Shown here: positions 35,500 through 45,582 of the stretch, piece by piece
Layout: each line of letters starts with the position of its first letter
How positions within the stretch are numbered: position 1 is the first letter of the stretch
Assembly: GCA_018902385.1 (NCBI GenBank)
Contig: JABSSW010000082.1
Coordinates: 44,401-108,400, forward strand
Origin: Physcia stellaris
Lineage: Eukaryota > Ascomycota > Lecanoromycetes > Caliciales > Physciaceae
DNA length: 64,000 nt
Direction of reading: 5' to 3'
Position numbers and translations under genes: made by a program
Notes under the pieces: model-generated
What the model was told of the DNA's origin: nothing
What the model saw: the letters and a program-made list of their open reading frames with translations, nothing else
The model's database searches: none

Positions 35500-36137
35500 G
35501 CGTAGGTTTGAGACCTGTGACTGAGAAAAAAGTGAATGGGTGGTGAGCAGGATGCTGAGAAAGGCTAAGATGGTGAAAATCATGGGGGAGAGTCGTATGG
35601 CGATTGACAAGAATGGAATTCCAACAGCGGTAAACAGCAGAAGCGAAAAGGCTTGTGCCAAGGCCGTTTTGAAGATACGGGTGGTGTTTGGCGATGGATC
35701 GGGGTGGCAGGGCTTGGACAAATGTGAGAGGGATTGCAAAGGAAAAGTTCAAGTCTGTAGACTGTATGATCTCTGACTACCAGGGCAGATTCTATGTGAT
35801 TAAAGCTTTCAAGGGCCTTGAAAAGTTGAGAATGGGTGAATGAGGCTGTTGGCCAACGGTGTACAACTGTAAGCTTAAATTCATGATTCTGACTGCATGA
35901 TATCTGTAGAGCCTTGCCAAAACATTAGAGCGCCTCATGGTCCCGGATTCGACATTACAGCCTCCGAGGACTTGCTCCGCACTGATGGTGATAGTTCAAG
36001 TAGTTCAAATAAATCAACGTCGAAATGTAGAGAAAGTAAGAGAATTTGCTCGATCAACATCGATAACCTATTACACTGGCAAAATCTCGAAAGTAATGCA
36101 AGGCCAATTCCAAACAATCGCAAAGTCTCAAACTTTC
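35500..36137. other. Intergenic; possible small minus-strand frame
   Basis: A minus-strand frame overlapping the 3' end of the preceding gene (35739-35332) has a hydrophobic stretch (FLSIAIRLSPMIFTILAFL) but no ATG start and no splice partner, so it is not called as a gene. Confidence 0.35.
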
Positions 36138-36900
36138 CCTGATCAATCTTACGAAACGCTGACAATTCTTCCAAAAGAGATTCGAGACGTCATCTACAAT
36201 CTATTTTTCGTAGCTGGCGAATCTGCATTGACAAAGACGTCGAGAAGGATTCAGCAAGACATCAAGGACACCTAAGCTACCCACAAACGCCTCCGCATCC
36301 ACATTAAGAATGTCTGGGGACGGGATGTGTCTCATTTCACTGCCCGACTTCTACCTCCTTCTTTCGTCGCATGTTTCCAACACGTGATTTTCACACTTAC
36401 CATCAGCTTTCCCGAAATATTCGAAAAGTCCACACGGTCGGCACGAGAACCTTCCGGGCCATGCTAAAGCTCCTACTAACGAATAGCATGGACAGACATA
36501 TATCTTGCAGCCTTATGCTTTTGTTCCAATCGGCGGATCAACTCTCGGCGATCCCTATTGACGATTTAGATGTACTTCGAAAATTCAAGTACGTTGATGT
36601 GGAATTTCCCTTCCAACTTTCATCGATACGTCGGTACTATAGGATTGGGCCCGAGGAAGGGACTTCCGTGGGCAGGAAAGCGAGAGAGAGCAAATTAAGT
36701 CGCTCCTTGATTCGAAGGATGTGTTGAATGCTGGTCCCAAGTTGAGCATCACCCAGTCTTCGGTTGCGCTTGGTCGCACAGCGAGGGATCGAGTTGGTAT
36801 GAAGGCGGATAATGAACTCGAGCGCGACTGGCTGTTCAATGGCCCTCCTTTCGAAGGTGGATCTGAAGATGATTTCGGTTCGTTTGTTCGGTAATGATAG
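36138..36900 (+). pseudogene. Remnant of an F-box-like / 2EXR-type fungal gene
   Basis: A plus-strand segment reads ETLTILPKEIRDVIYNLFF, the typical start of fungal F-box-like and 2EXR proteins (LP-x-EIR-x-x-IY), and continues to SALTKTSRRI. A TAA at 36273-36275 stops it. Sense continues in the same frame (RLRIHIKNVWGRDVSHF) and then in another frame from 36371 (RKVHTVGTRTF, DLDVLRKFKYVDVEFP). No GT-AG intron repairs this. Intact relatives are usually adaptors or proteins of unknown role and form very large families in ascomycetes, where broken copies are common. Confidence 0.45.
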
Positions 36901-37024
36901 ACTGGCTGATTCAAGAATACTTTGTGAGTCTCTGTGTAATGTCGGACAATTAGTTATATCTACATTCGCTGCATATGAGATTTGGAGTGTTATCTGTTTT
37001 TCTCTCATCTACATATACGTCATA

Positions 37025-38196
37025 TCAAGAGACAGCCGTGTTTCTGGTGCTTCCGCCCTTCAGCTCCAAGAACATGTTCCGCCTGGAGCCTACAAAAGTC
37101 AGTAGAGTTTTGAGTTCATAGAGGAGTGTCTGCTGTTGATGATGTACCGATAGAGTATGCCATTCCCTCCCTGTCTTCATCTGCACACATTCCTTCAACT
37201 GCAACTACCTCCTCCCAAATTTGGTACCAGCTAGCGAGCGCTGGAGCTCCTGTGCTATATAATGTCATAAAGCACGTTTCGTCGTCTGATCCAGCAATGC
37301 GTTAGCAACGCGACCTACTCGTGAAGCTTAAAGCGACGAAGGTGGATAGAGGTACAGCCTCATAATTCGGAGACGGATATGGAGACAACGTACCATTGGC
37401 CATCTCGAAAGGTAAATGTACTTGTACACCAGGAACTCCTGCAGGGCCAAATGTTTGAGTTCCTCTGGATGTCAGCATCGTAAGAAGAATTTCGTCACAG
37501 TCCCGAGGCTCATGTGCTACAGGGTTTGAGCAGCGCACTGTCGGCTTATACGATGTCATGATGAGACTGAGGTGGCTGTGAAGTCCTAGTGCTAACGTTA
37601 GTGAGTCCCCAAAGAAGTGTGGGCGCAAGGAAGTACTCTGTCGGTGAGAATCAAATACTTACCAATGCCTGTTGCTATTCCGCCCTCGGAAGGCTCACCC
37701 CCCTCAGATAAACATTCATCGGTCAGGTGCGCAGCTGCCTCGTTGAAGTCATTCATCCTAGCCCAATCGGCGACATGGTTATTGGGGATGAAAATATCGA
37801 AGACACAAAGACCGTCCGCTACAAATGTACTTGTTGGTCAGTGACATGGAACATTTGTGTAAAAAGAAACTCTTTAAAGCAGTCCGAAAACTTACAACTG
37901 ATCCATCGATACGGTAATGGTATGTAGAAATCATGACCGGTATGACGAGGGCCAAAGGAGACATATTGCTGATCATCACCAATACCTGCTAAGGCATCAA
38001 GGCAGCTTTCGCCACGAAGATCGTGTCGATATATAGCCGCATTACATACAACGCGCGATGCGTTTAAAGTGAAATTGGACGCGTCGGCGGCAGCCAAAGA
38101 GGTTTTGTTCGTGACAAGTTCGACTTCGGCAGATGGCCTAGCCGCAGAAACAGAAAGAAGCGTTGACGTAAGGAGAAGATGAGATGATTGAAGCAT
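37025..38196 (-). CDS. Small secreted protein, paralogue of the gene at 40796
   Basis: Five exons on the minus strand (38196-37896, 37818-37663, 37585-37394, 37285-37148, 37089-37025) give 283 residues; introns are 58-108 bp and all joins keep frame. The signal peptide is MLQSSHLLLTSTLLSVSA-A. The family has two alternating blocks that each look like a small Cys-bearing repeat. Block 1 has C-x-x-A, RGESCLDAL, an FGPRHTG turn, LPYRWIS and DGLCVFDI. Block 2 has VRCSNP, RDCDEILLTM, QTFGP, VHLPFEM and DETCFMTLYS, ending in ASWYQIWEEVVAVEGMC. The second block reads like a diverged repeat of the first. Function unknown; secretion and disulphides are inferred. Confidence 0.78.
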
Positions 38197-40795
38197 CGAA
38201 TGAACTTGTATCTTTTGTGTGTCACAAGTCTTGTTATCAGCGGTGATGGTAGATATTTAGGAAGTACTGAGCAGCACAGACGATATTTCATCTGGCTGAG
38301 AAGACGCATGACCGCATCAAGCCACATTTGAGACTTTTTCGTATTTCGAGATATGCGAGCATGCGGCTACAGCTCTCGCGTCGGCGGCTGTGGGCATCGC
38401 AGGGACGAAATCTATTATAACCTCCCAAAGACTAAATATTATCAAGTGACATTCGAGAAACGATACCGTGACTGACATATAAGTCAATTCCCAGTCGCCT
38501 ATGCACCATACCTGTCCGGTAAAGATTCTCGTCATCAAATCTTCCTTAGATTTTGGTCTCATTCGTTCTTGGAACCCAGAGAAGACGGGAGCGATACGCG
38601 GAGAACGCAACGGGGTATCGGAGCCACTCAGTCACAGAACGGATACGCTCTCCTTGGGGGAGTTATGTAGGTGTAGCTTTAGGTACGTACTATAAGTGTA
38701 CTCCGTAGCTCGGACGAAAAGATGGAGTGACGCGCGCGTCGGACCAAGCGGCCCGATGCCAAGTCTAGGGCACGTGCAGCTGGTTGATTCTGTTCGCCGA
38801 GGCGCCAAGAGTAATCTATGTATAGACCATGACCCGTACCCGTGTTTCATCACAGTGGGTGATTAGTTTACTAGCGGCTCAAGAATGAAATCTTTGTTTA
38901 GCAGGGATGATTTTTGTGAAGCTTACTTCTTGGAGTTAGAAGATACTCATCCACGTTAACCACTTTCACTGGGACGACACTGTACATGTGTCATTGCAAT
39001 ACAAGCGGTCAGCCCATGCAAATCGAGCTCCTTGTCGTTAATCGATCGCTACACCAGCACCGCAATGGTGTGATATCGGTGTTGCATGCCGCTATGGGTC
39101 TTGTTATTAACGATCATCACCGTAGTCCGACAATCGCGCTCTTGAACCCCTTAAAATGCTCAGGCGGCTGAGTACCTTCGCAGGCAGTCTTACGTGACAA
39201 GCAAGTGACGAAGTTCTTATAGAACAGATGTTGGAACGTTCCACTTGACATCCGAGACGTTGTGGTATCAAGATTGTGCCGATGTCCGAAAATCTAGAAG
39301 GGTTTCCGATCATGTTGATGATGCGAATGCTCACCTCGCGGATTTCCATCATTTCATGAAAGATCGCTGTTGCGAATTCGCACTGTCATCATTATTCAGT
39401 TCCATCACTCAAGAAGCGTCTAATTGCCAGAGCCATAGTCTTCGTCATTGGGCTCTTCCCCCCGAGGCTTGCAAGAAGGTTTCCATTACCGAACCACACA
39501 CGGTAAATGGCACAGAAACGCATTCTCAGCTCCTTCTTATTCACAACCTTTTGTTCGCATTGTGCTACTGTCCTTTTCCTTTCAAGAAAAAGGCAGGGTG
39601 TTCGTGGAATCGAGGCGTACGAATTGTCCTGGCGAGCCGAAAATGGCGTTCCGTGTACTCAATTGTATCAAAAGGTTGCCGAGCTTCCGAGATAACATCA
39701 AAATCTTACATAGCTTCGGTGCCAAGCATGGTATCAGCTTCGCCATTCAACAACGGATTCATTATTACGAGTTTACGGTCCCAACAGATGAGAGACTACT
39801 TCTCTTGCAATAGAGGCGAGCGGCCTCAATCGTGTGGGCCAGAGTGGCTTCATTGTCTGTCTCGGAGTAGGTGGACTCAGGTTCAACCTGGCAGTCGAGC
39901 TTTACTTCCTCGTCAAACAAGAGAGTACGCTCTCATTGCTCAAGTCAAAGCTCTCGGCATGGGAGTGCTTAACATGGGAATCATTATTCCAATATGTATT
40001 GTCAACGTCACTTTACACCTTTCGCACTATTTCGTACATCATAGCCGACGTGTGGTGCAGGGTCCGCCAACAGCAGCCTTAGATTGAGGCCCGTATCATA
40101 TGTCTGGCCAATATATGCTTTGCTTGTATAAAGTATCATTCGGGTCTTCGAACATAGCCTCCAAAATTCTCGTCGAGGCTGGGTGGTGACTAGGAACGAC
40201 TGACGCATACATCGATCGCCATGTCTCTAGATCCAGAATGGCCAGACTACCAAAATACGTTTTTTGGCAGGTATTTGACAATCTCGATGTTACCAATTAC
40301 GAATGGGTGGGCCAAAGTTTACCGCTCACCGGTCTTAAGTATTTTCGCCACTGCAGTACTTCGATCCGCCTTCCAGGCATCTTCAATATATATTTTGAAT
40401 CCGCCGATCGCCATACCTCGAGTCTTCCTTCAGCACGGTGGAAATGAATCCTCACAATGTGGTGCTGATCATTCATAGCTATTCGTGGCAACTTGGCATC
40501 GGTAGAGGCTCCCCTGATGGTATAAAGGCAGCGCCAATAGCATTTATTTCTGTCGCGGCTATGATGGATTGTTTTGAGCAATACGTCCCTCCGACAACCG
40601 ATCCGCCTAATTGTGGCGATACAAGCGAAACGTCCCGCCAAAATCTTCCAATCCGTGACAGTACAGCCGAAAAGTCCCATTAGTCGCCCCGCATAAATAC
40701 TGATGATCGATATCGATGTAGCGATTCATTTGGGATCATACATAAACCTGGCGCCATCAGGAAGAAGAGATCACTTCTGACAAACTGATAAAAGA
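38197..40795. other. Region between the two divergent paralogues, no supported gene
   Basis: A long plus-strand open frame (39245-40087) is contradicted by equally long frames in other phases and has no domain. A minus-strand piece near 40590-40490 (VGGTYCSKQSIIAATEINA) faintly recalls the start of guanyl-specific ribonucleases but is followed by stops. The region should hold both promoters of the flanking secreted-protein genes. Confidence 0.4.
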
Positions 40796-42105
40796 ATGTA
40801 TTTGACCACATGTGGTTTGATTGCTGCACTTATCAGCTCCAGTATTGCGCTATCCTTTCCCTCGTCACTTGTGCTTGCTCAGGATCTGAGTAATAGCAGC
40901 TTTAATCTCCATGGAAATGACACAAATACTGCAACCTTCCGCCTTGGCTCCCGCTCGATGTGTCGTCCTTCCGAATTCGGTCACAATCTAGATCTCGATA
41001 GCTGCGAACAAGCTCTATCAAAGATGCCTCGATCCCCAATAGAACGATATTACGCACCTAGATCGGCAAATTATCCCGGCGCTGTGCCTTTGCCACTGCG
41101 GTATCTTAGCGACGATGGAGCTTGCGCGATTGATATCTTAGAAATACGAAGGGCCAGCGCCGGTGCTATAGACATGATAACTGAAAAGGCTATGGCAGCG
41201 CAGGCCGGACTACTCGTCGACTCGTGTGTCCGGGATCGTGGCCAGGGAGGATTCGTTGGTTCTTTTAGTAAGTACAAGTGTCTATCATACTGAGGCCTCG
41301 CGCCAATACTTGCAGCCTATACTGTCACTCCTCGAAAGTTGATCCTGAATTGGACTGATCTCATCGATAACAGGCAGATTTGACCAACTCGTAATAAACG
41401 TACGGAAAAACGAGCTGAGTGTCGATTGCAAGCCTAATGGAAGGAACGCACCGCGCCCCGAACCCTGCAATGTAGTACTCAATACTATGCTAGCCCGGAA
41501 GCATGTGTCGTACTTCATCCCTTCAGAATCGCCAATCCGTGGTCATAATTATGTTATCCTTCCGAGGACTTTTGAACGTGGGTTACGTAAGTCCTGACAT
41601 TGATTTACACGTGCAAGTCCCTCACCCCATGGATGGAAGAATCGTCAAAACGAGCATCACAATACTGATCTTGAGCAATTGGACTCCAAAGAAGAGCTAA
41701 TAACGAACGAAATCTGTTGACAATATTGTCCCTTCATTCCCTAATGCCCATATTCGTTCCAGTTTGCATTTTTCTCGTATTCTACTACGGAAAGCTAAGA
41801 TTTATTGCCTTCTACTTAGATCCAAATATGTGCAAAGTGGATGTCACTCTTACCTCTGGCACCTCAGTGACGATGGCAAGGTGGTTCGACATATGGGCCG
41901 CAGCGGTTGAGATAAAGACTATGTGTGTTGATCATGGCACCAGCGGCACCTTGTCTTATATAGGTAAGCTCTGGTCACTGACGACGCAAACAATCCACAA
42001 CTTTTATATTGCGATCAAGGTTATCGGGAATATTAATCTACTGAAATATGCTAAGCCAGGCGTGTAGGTTACGATCACGCTATTTCAGTCTCTATGCATG
42101 CGTGA
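40796..42105 (+). CDS. Small secreted protein, paralogue of the gene at 37025
   Basis: Four exons (40796-41267, 41374-41586, 41820-41963, 42068-42105) give 288 residues in frame. The signal peptide begins MYLTTCGLIAALISSSIAL. Block 1: SRSMCRPSEFG, LDSCEQAL, a YYAPRSA turn, VPLPLRYLSDDGACAID. Block 2: LSVDCKPNG, EPCNVVLNTM, YFIPSESP, YVILPRTFERG, MCKVDV, and RWFDIWAAAVEIKTMCV, ending SYIG then a short tail. The order of motifs is the same as in the minus-strand paralogue, and intron positions after the FVGSF/TGIG and SYIG/YSIG points agree. Intron 2 (233 bp) is longer than the others, so a small extra exon cannot be excluded. Function unknown. Confidence 0.76.
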
Positions 42106-42935
42106 TTCACATGCAGCATATGGACGACCATCAGGAACACAGACGGATACAATGAGCAGAGATGATGCTGATGCATTATCTCGGAGCTTGGCAAGGTCGT
42201 TGAAAAGTTCATTTTATTTACATTTGTCGTCAAGTAGGTCAGCAACACTTTCACAAACGCAATACTGGATTGACGTATAAAATTTATCGCGCATTGACAA
42301 GCAACTTGACAATATATATTTGTGGATTGTCACTGAATTTAGGGAAGAATAGATAGCCTCCGTCTTACAAGACAGCGATCATAGGTTATCCGTCATTTTT
42401 CCAGTGTCGAATCTTGAGATGCGCCAACACAGCTAATCCTGCTGCACTAATCGTAGGTTTCTTAGTGCGTTCCAATTGACCCTCGTCCCCAGTTGACCCG
42501 CGCACTCGTAAAATTTGGTGTAATACGCCAATATTACGGTGTTCTATTTCGAGAATCACGTTTGGCTGACAAGATATTGAAATTAACAGAGTACGTTGTT
42601 CACTTTCTTAGCAATGATATCTGGGATCTTGTGAAAAAATTATTGAAATCCAGCCCAGTTTATACCGTTGTACGCGAGTCAACTGGGCACGCGGGTCAAG
42701 TGGAACGCACTAAGAGCCCTGCGATTAGTGCAGCACGATTAGACGTAGCGAGGAAGGATGCGTTTGCGGGTCTTAAGGAGGCGCATATCGCGTCCATCAA
42801 AACACCCCTACAACTCGGAGCGCTCTCCGTTCTCGGGAACTTCCAGGACTTGATGGCCGAGCTTGTCTTACTTTGCTTGACTGATTAATCAAATTATATC
42901 TCGCTCCATTGAACATCTGCTGATCTGGTCACAGG
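42106..42935. other. Intergenic, no supported gene
   Basis: One plus-strand frame (42493-42888, 131 codons) has no domain, signal peptide or splice partner and is left uncalled. Confidence 0.45.
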
Positions 42936-44667
42936 ATGATTTACTATCTTGTACTCTTGCTCTTCGGTATACGCAGATGTTGTACCCGTTCGACTTATGA
43001 TCGTAACACCGACAAGCGGATCACGCAGACCGATCCTATGCGGAACATTACATGTCTGGGAAGTAGCTACGACTTGCAACTACCTATACGTCGTGGTGTT
43101 GATCTGAATCAATATACTATGCAACAGCTTTGCGCAAAAGAAGCTTACGGTGGGGCCGTAGTCAATCAAGGTGGTTGGTGTTCAGCGGGACTTGATATAA
43201 CCATCGAGGACCACGACGGTCCCATCCAAGAGCACCCTGATTGGGATGCCGATCCTGATCTGGCCGCCCCCACCCTCACTGGTGTCAGCTTTGACCTGGG
43301 TGATCGTTGGGATGTGGCAAGAATCGAGGAATTCAATCCACGTTGGATGTTAGGGTGTCTTAATCGGTGCTTCTGTAACTGGGGAATTGAGAATATAAAC
43401 ATTCAACCAAAGCGAGAATCGCCCAGTAATGCAGATGCCACACTGATAGAGGCTGCAAGGTGGACTCGGGAGCTCCAGTTGGACGTGGCAAATACCAACT
43501 CTACATGGATCGATGAACACTTTGGGAGAATGAGAGGCGCCGTTGTTGACGTTGTGCGGCTCATAGACTTGAAAGAGCCAGTAGACATTGGAGAAAGTGC
43601 GGTTGCACCCTCGGACGCTTTCTTTGAACCATGGGACTTGAGCTTGGATCCCGGAAATTATATAACATGCGAAGGCGAATTACCAAGTTTTCCTCTTCCA
43701 CCACCGTATCCAGTATCCGATTTCCAGAGTCCTCAACAACTGTGTGCTGTTCAGTGGTCAGGAGGTCTCTCGTAAGTCCATAGCATCGCCTGTCTAACAC
43801 ACTCCACGTTATTGCTGACCTTCTTCGCCATTTAGTGGTGCAAACGCAGGAGGATACTGTCATCGTAGCAATCCGCAAAGTGCATTTGGATCAAGAAGAT
43901 TCACAGATCAGGTTTGGTTTTCGGATGAGATGACTCCCCGATACGAATACACCTGGGGTGGCGGACAATTTTTCCTAGCAGCTTCTATTCGAACTTACTG
44001 CTACTCTCACTGCTACTGCAATTCAGTCGGAAAGGCCTTGACCAGCCGTAGGACTTTCACCGTGTGGCAATTCCTCCGAAACCACGCACTGATTTGGCAT
44101 GGTAATGGCGCAATGGATTTTGGTCGGAGGTTCGCCTTGTCGAACAGTGTTTACCGGAAAATAGCAAATGTCCTTCCACCACAAGGTAACGGAGGCCCTG
44201 GTAGCTCTATCTCTGGGACCTGTGGTGCAGATGGCAAACAATTCTGCCCAGCACCGTGGCCCTTGGAGCATTTAGGCCCTATCCCTAGATCACCTCCGTA
44301 CTCAACTGAGATTATCAAGCCTCCACCGTCAAGTCCTGATACCGATAAAACAAAAGACTTGACAGTCTGTGGCAATAGGTGCAGCGCACAAAGCGATTGT
44401 AAGACTACTTCGAGTGGTGTCAATTGCGACTGCGCGTATCCCAGTACAGAAGATGCTCGAAATTTAGGCCTAGATCCAATCTCTCCTCCATCGATTTGTT
44501 TATCTCTAAACAGCCGTATATTCGGACGTACTCTGTTACTCGTCAAAAGAGGTGGAAGGTCACCAAGGGTCGTAGATCAGGTAGCGATGCCATATAGCTG
44601 TCGATGCAACACCACCTACACAGCTATTGAGTGTTGTGGGTCAGAAGACGGAATGGTGTGGCTTTGA
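42936..44667 (+). CDS. Cys-rich secreted fungal protein, 555 residues
   Basis: Two exons (42936-43771, 43836-44667) joined over a 64-bp intron (GTAAGT...TTTAG). The N-terminus MIYYLVLLLFGI is a short signal peptide. The protein carries many spaced cysteines: NITCLGSSY, QQLCAKEAYGG, QGGWCSAGLD, LGCLNRCFCNWG, YITCEGELPSF, QQLCAVQWSGG, GGYCHRSNPQS, YCYSHCYCNS, ISGTCGADGKQFC, VCGNRCSAQSDC, NCDCAYPS, CRCNTTYTAIECC. The segment around QQLC...GG appears twice (about residues 65 and 265), each followed by a similar Cys pattern, so the protein is probably an internal duplication. No catalytic motif recognised. It lies in the same orientation 0.8 kb after the small secreted protein. Confidence 0.75.
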
Positions 44668-45582
44668 TGAGCCATTTCTCTACCGTGCCGTCAGGAGAAG
44701 GAGACAGTAGGACCGAACGTGGACTATCCGTGGGGTAGGATCCGACCCTTTCTATTCTCGCTGTGATTAATTCACAGGACCAAATGTTACGGTGCCTCCA
44801 CCAATGCTGATGGCTTGTTAAGCGGCAGCTTCGAGCGAACCACCTTGCAATCGATTGCCACGCTTTACCTTGCCTTCACTACTACCGAACCCTCCCACTA
44901 GGTATTTGTCTCTTATGGCCTGATTGGGGAATTTCGTCTCAGCCATGGGTTCGCTCTAGCTCAAGGCTCGGCTTCATAGTCACTTCAAGCAAACCATGAT
45001 TGACCAAGGTATTTCCTTCGAAGATAATACATCTCTCGAGCCGGCCAAGCCGACTGCACTACCCAGAATTACCGCCAGGACCGCCTCGAGTTTCCTCACA
45101 CTTGATAGAACTTTGATAGTCAATATCCGCACCAAATCCGACCTCATTTTCAACCCTTTCGCCACCACCGTTGCAACTGCTTCAAATCAGCAAGCTAGCT
45201 CAGCTGACCGTTACACCAGTTGAGGACCTTGGCGCCTGTCGACTCCGTTGCTCTCTCTATAGTGATCAAGGATGCAGCGGTGTAACCGTAATTCAGATGA
45301 GGCCTAGGCGCAAAGACGTCGATGCGAAGTTGAACCATGACTGCGTGGAATAGATATTGATGCATCAGATAGCGGGCAGATACATCGATGCATCTGAGGT
45401 TCAATCCTAACCACTATGAAATCCCTCCCAGAACTCTCCATATCGTACTTCCAAAAGATATTCGAAGGCTCATGATAGAAGCCTCCGATGACTCTATTTG
45501 AAATAGGAGGAGAGGTAAGCTAGATGTGGAAAAGCCAAATATGGCACTAGGTCTGTCTATCTTGCGTGTAATACATCTCCTG
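44668..45582. other. Intergenic between convergent genes, no supported gene
   Basis: Short frames only. The flanking genes point at each other across this gap. Confidence 0.5.

Noticed and set aside
35332-35739. Minus-strand hydrophobic frame overlapping the 3' end of the nucleotidyltransferase-like gene
   Set aside because: No ATG at the start, overlaps a well-supported exon, no splice partner.
39245-40087. 280-codon open frame on the plus strand
   Set aside because: No signal peptide, domain or splice pattern, and other frames over the same DNA are also long and equally protein-like.
40440-40700. Possible guanyl-ribonuclease relic (VGGTYCSKQSIIAA) on the minus strand
   Set aside because: Similarity covers only the first strand and helix; the catalytic part is not visible and stops follow.
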